From Campylobacter troglodytis (lineage in GTDB: Bacteria; Campylobacterota; Campylobacteria; Campylobacterales; Campylobacteraceae): a stretch of 39,159 nucleotides of DNA. Both the position numbers and the translations under genes were made by a program. The notes beneath the pieces were generated by a model, which did not search any database, was not told the origin of the DNA, and saw only the letters and a program-made list of their open reading frames with translations. The DNA is taken from NCBI RefSeq assembly GCF_006864425.1, contig NZ_QHLI01000026.1:1-39159 (forward strand), in the 5' to 3' direction. Numbering within the stretch: the first letter of the stretch is position 1; each line of letters begins with the position of its first letter. Below are positions 1 through 9,667 of the stretch, in pieces.

Positions 1-10
1 TAAAGAGCAG

Positions 11-260
11 TGAATTTTAAGTAGCTTTAATTGTCGAATTTTTTGATAAGCTTTAAAAAAACAAATAATTTTTAAACAAGCTTAATCAATGAATTTTTTT
101 AAAGGAGGGTGAAGTTTAAGTGTTTAAGTAGGTTTAAGTAGTTTTAAGTAGCTAGTTTTTTTTAAAAACAAACGAATTTTAAGTAGAGTTAATTGGCGAG
201 TTTTTTGATAAACTTTTAAAAACAAGTGATTTAAACAAGCTTAATTGTCGAGTTTTTGAT
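11..260. repeat. Imperfect ~80-bp direct repeats
   Basis: Two diverged copies, at about 11-93 and 175-246, share the order GAATTTTAAGTAG, TTAATTG(T/G)CGA, TTTTTTGATAA, then AAACAAGCTTAAT. A third partial start of the TTAATTGTCGA block lies at 241-260. Between them, 110-155, is a run of GTTTAAGTAG-like units. No open reading frame is supported here. The block lies directly upstream of insertion-sequence relic A. Confidence 0.6.
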
Positions 261-261
261 C

Positions 262-457
262 AAGTGTTTTTTGCTTCCTTGCACTCTCGAATATAAGCAA
301 AAGCAGCTTTGCAAACTTTCAATTTGCCAAATTTCATAGCAAATTTATTTTTCGTTTAAAAAATAGAATTTATATATAATGCAAAAATTAAAGGACAAGA
401 TTTATATAAAATCTTGCTAAAATGATAAGATAAAATCTGCTTAAGTTAAATTGAGCC
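262..457 (+). mobile_element. IS1595-type insertion sequence relic A (3' part)
   Basis: Only the 3' part of the transposase gene remains, with many stops. Near 300-330 the bases read as GLCK followed by a degraded LAKF motif. At 390-425 they read DLYKILLK followed by a broken MIREN, the usual C-terminus of this family. The right terminal repeat, ending in TTGAGCC at 457, resembles the ATTAAAGTATCTTGAGCC ends of the other copies. A copy of the hairpin element (TTTTTTGCTTCC to AGCAAAAGCAG) occupies about 262-298, just before the GLCK codons. Bases 458-617, between this relic and the end of res, hold nothing I recognise. Confidence 0.6.
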
Positions 458-617
458 TATCAAATTTAATTAAACTTGATAAGAGAAAATTCCTTAAAAG
501 ATATTGAACCTTCTAATAAAAATCTAGCAAAAATCTCATAAATCAAATTTTTGCCAAATTATCTAAGATCAACAAAGAATAAATTTAAAAATATAAAAGC
601 TAATCCATAATGCAGTT

Positions 618-3592
618 TCAAGCTAGAAAAAATTTTTCTAAGACTATTCTTATGCTATCCTCATCAAACTGTGTTTGATAATTTATAGCCATCTTAGCAT
701 CTTCAAAAAGCTTGAAAAACTCCCTTGCTGCTTTGATTTTGCCTTTTTCAAGCCCACTTAAAGCTAGATCCTTCTTGCCCTTGCTTTCAATGATACAGCA
801 AAGTTCTTTGCCATCTTCGTTCTTTTTATCTAATATGTAAGCAAAGTCAGGCGTATAACTAAAGCCTCCTGCAGCTGGGATCTTGAGTGCATTTTTGGGG
901 ATTTTGGTAAAAACCTTTACCTCTTTTATATCGCTTAAAATATTATTTTTTTCTATTTTTGAATCATAAAAAATTTCCTCAAATAAATAGCTACTTGGCG
1001 TTTTGCCCTCAGTTTGCATAGTGCCAAAATTTAGCTTTACTGTGTTTAAAGCCTCGCCCTCTTTGTTAGTAAAAACCGTAGGATGAGCCTTGCTTGAAAG
1101 CTTACAAAAGCTTACTTCAAATTTACTCAAAGCATTTTCAAACAAAAAGTCATTAAAATGCTTTTTTAGCTCGTTTATATTGTGCGGATTATAAAATTTT
1201 TCATTAATTTCTAGCTCAGCTAAGCACCCGCGCAAGGTGTTTATATTTACAAGCAAGGCCAAAGCCGCTTTTTGCACAAATTCATCCTTGTTTATGGCTT
1301 GATAATCCACGCTAGTTAGAGCATTAAAGCCTTTTTGAATGCCTACTAAGTCTTTTGTGTGGGTCATTTTTTCGCTTTGAACTATGATCTCATTTTTTAT
1401 GGCATTTGGCAAAAATTCCCTTAAAAAATCCTTTAAAAGCCCTTTAAATTCAGCCTCGCTTGTGAATTTATACTCTAAAACCACCCTTTGATTGATAAGC
1501 TCCCACAACGCCTTAAGCTCTTTGTATTTATTCTTTCTTAGATGGGCTAGTTTTGTAAGATCCTTTTTATTTCTTATCTTGTTTTCTTGTAATTTTTTGT
1601 CAAAAAGCTGTGGGTAGAGTGCTTTCAAAGATGAAATTCCCCCATTTAAAAATTGCAAATCCTCATTTATTATGCCTTCTTTTACAAGCAAATTCATCAT
1701 TTTAAATTTAGAAAGTTTTATAAGCTCACAAAGTTTTTCAAGCATTTCCTCGCTTAGTTTTTGCATATCATCGCTAAAAATCACCCCACTTTTTTCATTT
1801 ATTTCTCGCACCAAAGCCCTTGCAAGGTCCTCTTGAGTGTCATTTACTATGTATTGTAAAAAATGCTCCTTTGTGTCCCTACTCATATATTCATTCACAG
1901 GTAGTCTAAGCCCCCTACCTACTTCTTGCAATTTGCTTATCTCACTTCCACTAACACCAAGCTTACAAATGGTAAAAACATTAGGATTATCCCAGCCCAC
2001 ACCAAGGGTCCTGTGCGAAAAGATAAATCTTCTTACATTATTTAAAGATAGCAAGGCCTCTTTGTCGTGTAGAATTTCCCTTACTTCATTTGCTATCATT
2101 TCCTCCTTATCTTTCTTGTCCTTTGCAAAATACCCCCCACTAAGGCCTTTTAAATTCATTAAACTTTGCTCTAAATACCGCTTATAAAAGCCTGTTGCTC
2201 TTTGTAATTTTTCTTGCATAATGTGTTTTGCTAGTTTTTCAAATTCATTACGCAAGGTCTCATTTTTAGCATTATCACTTCTATAACTGTTTATGTCATC
2301 TATGAAAAAAAGGCATAAGGGCTTGATCTTACACTCTTCATTAAGCAGCTTTTCTTCTAGGTCAAAATGTCGCTCTAAGGCCGTTTTTAGCATAGCTTGT
2401 TGCATTTGTGGTAAGTAATCACTAAGATAAATTCTATCCCCCTTTTTGTACAAAATATCATCATTGTTTAAAAGCAATTCTTTTTTTCTTGTGATATTTT
2501 TTATTTTTAAATTCAAAAGCCCTTCACTTAAAGCCCTCAAACTCTCATCAAGCCTTAAAATTACTTCTTTTAAGGGATTTTTTTGCCCCTTAACCTTTAA
2601 GGCAAATCTAGCTTGCACACTTTTTTCATCTACTTCTAAAAGCTCTACATATTCTTGCCTTTCATTGCCCTCACTCTTGCAAATGCTAATTTCTATGCCC
2701 TTGATTAAATTTTGATTAAAGGCATCAATGGCATTTAAAACATAAAGCAAATTCTCGTATTTTCCTTGAAATTCAAGCCCTTTTTTTGAGTGTTTGCCCT
2801 CATCATAAAAGCTAGCACCAAATCTAAATATAAGCTGTGGATTTATCGCCTTTTCACCGCTCTTTGTTGCAAAATCTTGTTTATTTGTGGAAGCTTGAAT
2901 TCTTTTCCAAGCCTCATTTGTCTTTCTAAACAAATGCGGCTCATCGACAATGCAAACGACATTTAAGGCACTTAAAGCATCAAAGGCATTGTCAAACTCA
3001 TCAAATAAATTATCATCATAGCCCTTTTTTAGGCTATCAGAGCTTAGCATTGCTGAGTTTATTACCAAAAAGCAAAGCTCGTTTTTGCTTTCATTTTCCA
3101 CAAAGGCTCTTAAAGCACTTGGAACAGGGTTTTTGTTGCTATCCCTTTTTGCCTCTATCATAAAGGCTTCTAGCTCAAAGCCATACTCGCTTCTAAAATG
3201 CTCCCTCGTGCTATCACTTTGTAAAAAATTCATAGTATTTGCCTTTATAGCAAGGCTTGGCACGGCTATGACAAATTTTCTAAGCTTATATTTTGATAAA
3301 GCTCAAAGGCCAGCTTTGTGTAGGTATAGGTTTTTCCTGTTCCTGTTTTTATCATCAAATCATAAACATTGCTGTGTAATTTAATGCTTTTTTCAAGCCT
3401 TTGTCTTTCTTGCAAATGCCTTAAATTCAGCTCTTTTTGCCTTAAATCTAGCTCTAAGATAGGATTTATCCTGCTATCTTGTAATATGCCTAAATTTGTT
3501 TGTTTTAAACTAGCACCCTCAAAGGCTTCTAGCACTGCTTTTATGGCTGCTTCTTGATGAGGCAAGTTTCTTTCATACACAAAGCCCATCAC
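618..3592 (-). pseudogene. res: Type III restriction endonuclease subunit Res, frameshifted
   Basis: This is the helicase-nuclease subunit of a type III restriction enzyme. It would translocate on DNA and cut it in complex with Mod. The first 108 codons carry Walker A (KTGTGKT). The second frame (881 codons from 3263) carries DEPH, the motif VI region LQEVGRGLRLP, and a C-terminal nuclease core with PDF and ESKGK. The frames join perfectly if one A is added to the A4 run at 3291-3294, which restores QKYKLRKFVIAVPSLAIK. So this is a one-base deletion giving a stop right after Walker A. The restored length of about 990 residues is normal. The start (GTG 3592, or ATG 3589) overlaps the mod stop. 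It is likely inactive unless the deletion is an assembly error. Confidence 0.85.
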
Positions 3593-4307
3593 AAAAACCT
3601 CGCATTAAGGCTGATTTTTATGCCCTTTTTGTTGCTATATGATCTTAGCCCCTCTTCAAGCTCTCTAATCCTCGCACTTTCAAAGGCATTGTTTAGATAA
3701 ATTACCTCTTTTATGATGAAATTTTCTTTGTCTATCTTTTCTATCAAGCATTTTAAATGCTTAGTTTTAAAGCCAGTATCTAGCAAAAATAGCCTTTCAT
3801 TTACCCTTATGGCTTCATAATCATCTAAATTCACAGTTTCATTTGGTATGTGAAGTGCTATGCCTAAATCCAGCCTAAAAGTCTCTAAAAGGGCATTTTT
3901 ATGCTCCTGGTTTAAGAAATTATAAAGATTTGCATCTTGTGCCTTTATGCTTGGGGTTAGCTCATAAATCTTAAAGCCCAAATCTTGGCTTGAATTTAAC
4001 GAGGCGATCTTTGCCCCTGCTCTTATGATTCTTTCCTTGGTAATGTCAAATATAGTAGGATTTTCGCTTTTTAGCTCATTTTTGCAAAAATCAAAGGCGG
4101 TTTTTGATTTTTTCTCATCGATTTTTTCATCAAGCTGCACTAGGATAAAGCGTCTATTGGCGTTATCTTGTGAATTTAACTCCATCACAGCGTGGGCTGT
4201 TGTGGCTGATCCTGCGAAAAAGTCTAAAATGATTTCAGGCTCATTTTGAGAAGTAGAGTTTGCCAAAGGCAAAGCCCCTTGTTGTGCGGAGGGTTCGCCT
4301 TTTAAAG

Positions 4308-4481
4308 CCCCCTCCCTTGCGGAGGGGGTTTGGGGGTGGGTAAATTTTGCGTTAGCAAAATTATCATCTTGCAAAATTTGTGAATTTTCTTTTGAATTTT
4401 CACTTAAATTCAAGGCATTTACTGAATTTGGAGTGTTCTTTAACAACCCACCCCCTAAATCCCCCTTCGCAAGGGAGGGGG
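4308..4481. repeat. Pair of inverted GC-rich palindromic elements inside mod
   Basis: The same ~34-bp element occurs in opposite orientation at 4308-4340 and 4448-4481. Each holds a hairpin such as CCCCCTCC-cttgc-GGAGGGGG. A weaker third version lies at 4274-4299. They sit in the linker between the target-recognition part and the AdoMet motif of Mod and, in the joined frame, encode SPSLAKGDLGGG and THPQTPSAREGALKG. GC content is far above the surroundings. Confidence 0.65.
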
Positions 4482-4522
4482 ACTTGCCATCATTTACGCT
4501 ATGCGGAGTATCGGCAGAGTCG

Positions 4523-4535
4523 CCCCCCCCCCCCC
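4523..4535 (-). repeat. Poly-G tract (13 G on the coding strand) in mod
   Basis: A run of 13 C on the plus strand is 13 G within mod. Homopolymeric G tracts this long are the standard phase-variation device in Campylobacter. With 13 G the frame ends at a TAA about 12 codons later. With 12 G it also stops early. With 11 or 14 G it reads on through the linker into DFFAGS. The sequenced state is therefore OFF. Confidence 0.9.
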
Positions 4536-6342
4536 GTTGAATTCAGGGCTGTTTGGGATTGTTGAAACTCCTAAAAGGCGTTTGATTAAATCAACAGGTT
4601 TTGGGTCTTTGAAAACATTTGCTCCAAAAATTTCTTCATTTTCAGTGTTGCCATCTGAAGTCCAAACGCCCGAAATTATAGAATACATTAAAGATTGATT
4701 ACCCCCACTATATCTACAAACGAGATTAAATTTATCATTGTAAGGTTTTAAAAAATATGTGCCGTTAGCTAATTTTTCTTTTATTTCATCATATTTTTCT
4801 TGCGATATTAGTTTTTCTTTCAAAAATATATCCATTTCCTCAAACATTAAATTTCTATGATTTATGAGTTCATTTGGATACTTTTCATATATGTTTCTCA
4901 ATTTTGGATTATTTGTGTATTTTCCGTGAATTTTTCTCAAAAAATCCGTTTCAATGCTTGATTTTTCCTTAACTTTAAACAATCCTTTTAACAAACTTTT
5001 ATCTTTTGCGTAAATCAAAACATATTCGTGTCCTTCGTAAAAATACTTTGCTTGTCCGCCGCCTGATTTTTTCTGCCACACAAAGCAACTTACAAAATTC
5101 CCCTCCCCAAAGATATTATCGCATAAAAGCTTTAAATTGGCTTCTTCATTATCATCGATGGAGATGAAGATCACCCCATCATCACGAAGTAAGCTTCTAG
5201 CAAGATAAAGCCTTGGATACATAAAGCTTAGCCAAGCACTATGAGAACTTGCCTTGTTAAGGGTTTTACTCAGTATATTTTCAGCCTCATCCTCACTTAT
5301 ATCAGCCATATTTGCTAGGCTTTGTGGGGTAAAATCCCTTTCGTCATTATAGACAAAGTCCTTGCCTGTGTTGTAAGGTGGGTCTATGTATATCATTTTA
5401 ATCTTGCGGTAATAGGCATTTTTAAGGTGTTTTAGCACCTCTAAGTTATCCCCCTTAATCAGCACATTTTTAGAATGTGCATTTTGTGCTAATTTGTTGT
5501 GGGCATAATCTTGAGTGATAAGGGTATTTGTAGGAAGCCTTTGCATAAGCCTTGCGTAAGAGCCAGGTAAGGGCGTAGGATTCCTTTGAAAGGCTTTCTT
5601 TTATGTTCTTTTCTTGCGTTAGTTTTGCTTGAATTTCAAGCTTTGCTTTTGAATTGTCTTGTGTATTTTGACTTGTTTTAATTTTAGGCTTTTCTTGTGT
5701 ATTAAATTCAAGCCTTTCTTGTTCTTTAAATTCAGGTTTTGCTTGTGAGTTTTCTTGTGAGTTAAATTCAGGCTTTGCTTGTAAATCGTCTTGTGAGTTT
5801 TGATTTTCTTTTGCGAATTTGTCTTGTGAATTTTGACTTGCTTGAATTTCAAATTGTGCATTTAAATTTTGACTGTGAATTTGAGCTTTTTCTTGTGTGC
5901 TTTGACTTTTTTGAGCTTCAAGTGCATTTTGTGCTTTTAACTCCCCTTGTGTTTCAAACTCTTTTTGAAGTTCAAGCCTTGCTATAAAATCAGCTATGCT
6001 TTCTTTAAGCCTTTGTGTTATTAGTTTTCCGTTTTTGTCAAAGCATTGCGGGAAGTAAGCTTTAATGAGCTTAAGTATCTCTTTGCTTTCTAGATCAAGC
6101 ATCTTCGCCCCTTTTTGTGAATTTTTTGAATTTTGCCCTTTTTCTTAAAGCCTTGCTGAATTTTGTCAATTTCTATCTTTGTTAAATTTAACTTTTATAA
6201 AATTTCGCCTTACCAAATTTATATGTTATCAAATTTTTAGCTTACTGAATTTTGCAAAAACATTTCTAATGCTTAAAGTTAAGTAAAATTACACAAAGGC
6301 AAATTAAATTAAGCTTATATGAGTTTTATTTGAATTTAAAGC

Positions 6343-6392
6343 AAAAAGCGACAAAAACAAGCCCTCATTTTAAGGACTTGCTTTGTCGCTTT
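6343..6392 (-). terminator. Intrinsic terminator of grpE-dnaK
   Basis: On the minus strand, GCGACAAA and CAAGTCCT pair with AGGGCTTG and TTTGTCGC around a 7-base loop, followed by TTTTTG. This gives about 16 base pairs plus a U-run, 150 bases past the dnaK stop. It is the only feature I see in the gap between mod and dnaK (6103-6539). Bases 6430-6500 are oddly rich in CGCA-type words, but no gene is apparent. Confidence 0.75.
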
Positions 6393-6539
6393 GAATTTAA
6401 GCTAGTTTGCCTCACACATAAAACTTTTACGCACCGCATCAAAAGACTTTTTCTACGCACAGCAAAGAGCCTTTTTCGCAACCGCGCAGTTTTTGCAGCA
6501 CAAAAACGGACAAACAAAAGCCTTGTGAAATTTACAAAG

Positions 6540-8429
6540 CTACTCCACCTCAGCGTCTATGACATCATCATCTTTTTTGTTCTTGCCCCCGCCGCTTGAG
6601 CCTCCAGAGCCGCCAGCAGAATCGTCCTTTTTATACATAGTTTCAGCTATTTTATGCGAAGCATCGCTTAGAGCCTTCATCTTAGCCTCTATCTCTTCTT
6701 TTGTGGAATTTTCGTTTTTAAGGGTTTCTCTTAGCTCGTCCAAGGCTTTTTGTATGTTTGCCTTATCTTCTTCTGGCACCTTCTCGCCAAGCTCGCCCAA
6801 GGATTTTTCCACCTGATGAGCTAGGGCTTCGGCTTGATTTCTAGCCTCAATGACCTCTTTTCGCTTCTTATCCTCTTCTTTGTGAAGCTCAGCGTCTTTT
6901 ACCATTTTTTCAATCTCTTCCTCGCTAAGTCCGCTTGAGCCCGTGATTTTAATCTCTTGAGCCTTGCCTGTTGCCTTGTCCTTTGCAGACACGGTTAAAA
7001 TGCCGTTTGCGTCTATGTCAAAGGTAACTTCAATTTGTGGCATTCCTCGTGGGGCTGGCGGGATGCCCTCTAAATTGAAATTTCCCAAGGATTTATTATC
7101 CCGGCTAAATTCACGCTCCCCTTGCAAGACATTTATCGTTACGGCTGATTGATTATCCTCGGCGGTTGAGAAGGTTTGTTCCTTTTTGGTAGGTATGGTC
7201 GTTCCCTTTTCGATGATTTTTGTCATCACGCCTCCGAGGGTTTCTATGCCAAGAGAAAGCGGGGTTACATCAAGTAAGAGCACATCTTTAACATCGCCGC
7301 GAATGACAGCACCCTGAATGGCAGCACCTATGGCTACAACCTCATCAGGATTTACACCCTTGTTTAGGTCCTTGTTAAACGCCTTTTTTACCTCATCTTG
7401 CACGAGAGGAACGCGGGTTGAGCCACCCACCATAACAATCTCTTTTATCTCGTCCTTTTTAAGCCCTGCATCTTTTACCACCTCGTTGATTTTGCTGATG
7501 GTTTCATTGACCATCTTTTCTATCATAGATTCAAATTTAGCGCGGGTAATCTTTTTCACAAGGTGCTTTGGACCTGTGGCATCTGCTGTGATAAATGGCA
7601 AATTCACCTCTGTTTCAGTGGCTGAGCTAAGCTCTTTTTTGGCATTTTCAGCCGCTTCTTTAAGGCGTTGCAAAGCCATCACATCGTTTTTTAGGTCTAT
7701 GCCTGTTTCGCTTTTAAACTCGTTTGCCAAAAAGTCGATGAGCTGGTTGTCAAAGTCATCGCCTCCCAAAAAGGCATTACCCCCTGTGGCAAGCACCTCT
7801 ACGACATTATCCCCTGTTTCAAGCACGGTTACATCAAAGGTCCCGCCACCCAAATCATAAACAACTATCTTTTCGCTTTCTTTTTTATCAAGCCCATAAG
7901 CAAGTGCTGCGCTGGTAGGCTCGTTGATGATGCGAAGCACATTTAATCCTGCAATGGTTCCTGCTTCTTTTGTGGCTTTGCGTTGTGCGTCATTAAAATA
8001 CGCAGGCACCGTGATGACAGCATCCACTACTGTGTCTCCCAAAAAGGCTTCAGCGTCTTCTTTAAGCTTCATTAAAACCTTGGCTGAAATTTCTTGAGGG
8101 GTGTAAATCTTTCCTGCTATTTCAACCGCGCAAGCTCCGTTTCTTTCTGTGATATGATAAGGCAAGCGTGATTTTGCCTCCTTTGCAGCCTCTTCGTTTA
8201 TCATAAGCCCCATTATTCTTTTGATAGAATAAATGGTTTTTTCAGGATTAGTTACAGCTTGACGCTTTGCACTGTCTCCTACTAAAACCTCGCCCTTGTC
8301 TGTGAATGCCACGACAGAGGGGGTTGTGTTCTTGCCCTCCTTGTTGGGGATTACCTTACTTTCTCCTCTTTCATATATGGAGACGCAAGAATTTGTTGTT
8401 CCTAGGTCTATTCCTATAAGTTTGCTCAT
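6540..8429 (-). CDS. dnaK: Chaperone DnaK (Hsp70)
   Basis: ATP-driven chaperone that folds and holds unfolded cytosolic proteins, working with GrpE and DnaJ. The protein starts [15 protein letters not shown], the phosphate-1 signature. It contains [13 protein letters not shown] and VGGSTRVP in the ATPase domain, then the substrate domain, a helical lid and a Gly/Ser-rich tail ending [10 protein letters not shown]. The 629 residues match the family. I chose ATG 8429 because AAGGAC precedes it, although the frame stays open 12 codons further. It lies 50 bases downstream of grpE and must share its promoter at 9010-9040. A strong hairpin follows the gene. Confidence 0.98.
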   Translation of the reverse strand: MSKLIGIDLGTTNSCVSIYERGESKVIPNKEGKNTTPSVVAFTDKGEVLVGDSAKRQAVTNPEKTIYSIKRIMGLMINEEAAKEAKSRLPYHITERNGACAVEIAGKIYTPQEISAKVLMKLKEDAEAFLGDTVVDAVITVPAYFNDAQRKATKEAGTIAGLNVLRIINEPTSAALAYGLDKKESEKIVVYDLGGGTFDVTVLETGDNVVEVLATGGNAFLGGDDFDNQLIDFLANEFKSETGIDLKNDVMALQRLKEAAENAKKELSSATETEVNLPFITADATGPKHLVKKITRAKFESMIEKMVNETISKINEVVKDAGLKKDEIKEIVMVGGSTRVPLVQDEVKKAFNKDLNKGVNPDEVVAIGAAIQGAVIRGDVKDVLLLDVTPLSLGIETLGGVMTKIIEKGTTIPTKKEQTFSTAEDNQSAVTINVLQGEREFSRDNKSLGNFNLEGIPPAPRGMPQIEVTFDIDANGILTVSAKDKATGKAQEIKITGSSGLSEEEIEKMVKDAELHKEEDKKRKEVIEARNQAEALAHQVEKSLGELGEKVPEEDKANIQKALDELRETLKNENSTKEEIEAKMKALSDASHKIAETMYKKDDSAGGSGGSSGGGKNKKDDDVIDAEVE

Positions 8430-8479
8430 TTTTGTCCTTTCTAAGTTTGCAAGTTTAACTTGCATTTTGTGAATTTAAG

Positions 8480-8983
8480 CTATTTTGCTACGCTTACCTT
8501 GCTAGGTCTTAGCACTCTCTCGCCCATTTGATAGCCCTTTTGATAAACCTCAACTATGGCAGAGCTTGAGTGGTGTGCGCTTTCTACATTCATCATAGCC
8601 TCGTGTAGATTGTGATCAAACTCCTCGTGCTGCATAATGGGCTTAACCCCGTGCTTGGCAAGCTTTGCTAAAAACAAATCCAAGGTGTTTTTTACTCCTT
8701 CTTTGAATTTTTCTCCCACCTCGTCATTTGTTTCAACACTTGCTGCTGCTTCGAGTGCATCAAGCACATCAAGCAGATCCCTTGCAAAGTTTTCATTAGC
8801 ATAAGCAAGGGCTAGAGACTTTTCCTTTTCTAGCCTCTTTTTGATGTTTTCAAATTCAGCATTTGATCGCATATACTTATCTTTAAGCTCGGCAAGTTCT
8901 ATTTTACAAGAGTTTAATTCGTCTATTTCTTCGTTTTGAAGCTCTTCTTTTTCTTCTGTCGAGCTTTCTTCTTGATCTTTCAC
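8480..8983 (-). CDS. grpE: Nucleotide exchange factor GrpE
   Basis: Cochaperone that releases ADP from DnaK. The 167-residue protein has an acidic N-terminal tail ([19 protein letters not shown]), a long coiled coil (about 20-75, with [14 protein letters not shown]), and the C-terminal beta domain. That domain ends [20 protein letters not shown], the GrpE signature. The start is GTG at 8983, set by AGGAGG six bases upstream. It is first in an operon with dnaK. In Campylobacter jejuni hrcA normally precedes grpE. Here the 650 bases upstream hold no gene, so hrcA has been lost or moved. Confidence 0.97.
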   Translation of the reverse strand: MKDQEESSTEEKEELQNEEIDELNSCKIELAELKDKYMRSNAEFENIKKRLEKEKSLALAYANENFARDLLDVLDALEAAASVETNDEVGEKFKEGVKNTLDLFLAKLAKHGVKPIMQHEEFDHNLHEAMMNVESAHHSSSAIVEVYQKGYQMGERVLRPSKVSVAK

Positions 8984-9009
8984 TCTTCCTCCTTTTGAAT
9001 TTTTTGTGT

Positions 9010-9040
9010 ATTATATAACATTGAGTGTAACAATGTCAAG
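9010..9040 (-). promoter_or_regulatory. grpE-dnaK promoter with HspR-like (HAIR) operator
   Basis: On the minus strand TTGACA (9039-9034) and TATAAT (9015-9010) are 18 bases apart, a near-consensus sigma-70 promoter. Overlapping the -35 and spacer (9040-9020) is CTTGACA-N7-ACTCAAT. The HspR box is CTTGAGT-N7-ACTCAAG, so it matches 11 of 14 positions with the right spacing. I see no CIRCE element (TTAGCACTC inverted repeat). HspR control is an inference. Confidence 0.65.
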
Positions 9041-9667
9041 TATTTTTTACAAAAAATTAAAAAAATTTATTTAATAAAATTTAGTCTATTATACTAAAGT
9101 TTATTAAGTTACTTAGAGTAAGATCTTAAACTTTGCCTTGTATTTAATGAAAATTTGCTTCTTCTTGTGAATTTTTTAAACACTTAGTCCTATGAGTTGG
9201 CGTTTAAATTCAAGGAAATTAAAGAATTTAAGATGAGTAAGGATCTTTAAAAAAAATAGCCAAGCAATTTAAAAATCTTTAAGCTTGAATTTAAAAAGAT
9301 AGCTTGTAGCCTTGATCTAAGTTTAGAATCTAATCAAACAAAAGACACAAAATTATTAAATAGCCCTATTAAATTCAAAACACAGTTTATTTTTATCTTA
9401 CTTAAAGTCCTTGCTTGAAGCTAAAATTAGCTTGAATTTTCTAGCTAGTATTTAAACCGTCAAGCTTTTGATATTTTATCTTGCAAGTAGGCTTTTTTAA
9501 AGAGGTATTGATCTTAGATAAAGTATTGTCATTTTAAAAGAAGCTAGGCATTTTCGCAAGAAAATGCCAAAGATTAAAATATAAAATTTCAAAAAATGTG
9601 AATTTTTTAAGCCTCCACAAAAGAATAAAAAAGACAAAGCAATGCCTTTAAAAGCCTACAAGCAAAT
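9041..9667. other. Gap without a gene between pepF and grpE
   Basis: No credible gene or structured RNA is visible. The stretch is AT-rich with many GAATTT and TTCAAG words typical of this genome's spacers. A TTGTCATTTT word at 9526 and an AAAAAGACAAAG word near 9630 resemble the ends of a short inverted-repeat element also seen at 34482-34563. A perfect hairpin lies at 9547-9568. Confidence 0.5.
9547..9568 (-). terminator. Possible pepF terminator hairpin
   Basis: GGCATTTTC and GAAAATGCC form a perfect 9-bp stem with a 4-base loop, about 100 bases past the pepF stop. The T-run on the minus strand is interrupted (TAGCTTCTTTT), so termination is uncertain. Confidence 0.4.

Larger units (their letters stand above)
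3589..6102 (-). pseudogene. mod: Type III DNA methyltransferase Mod, frameshifted and phase-off
   Basis: A beta-class N6-adenine methyltransferase: DPPY (near 5384, in IDPPYNTG) precedes the AdoMet motif DFFAGS (near 4222). Three frames make up the gene. Codons from 6102 (MLDLESKEILKLIKAYFPQ) to KESYALTWLLRKAYA form the N-terminus. One extra A in the AAA run at 5540-5542 shifts the frame. Removing it gives AYARLPTNTLITQDY, which fits the family. The middle frame ends just after a 13-base G tract (4535-4523 on this strand). The last frame (to 3589) holds DFFAGS and the C-terminus. A tract of 11 or 14 G would join the last two frames. A Gln/Asn-rich insertion of about 120 residues fills 5600-5960. 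A start at ATG 5546 is possible but would drop the conserved N-terminus. Confidence 0.82.

Noticed and set aside
5544-5546. ATG 5546 as the true mod start
   Set aside because: The conserved N-terminus (to KESYALTW...KAYA) lies upstream in another frame and joins after removing one A. A start here would lose it.
6330-6599. 89-codon plus-strand frame after dnaK
   Set aside because: It runs through the dnaK terminator and the antisense of the dnaK 3' end, and has no ribosome site.
7318-7860. 180-codon open frame antisense to dnaK
   Set aside because: It lies entirely within dnaK, and its Ser/Thr-rich product is typical of antisense translation of a conserved gene.
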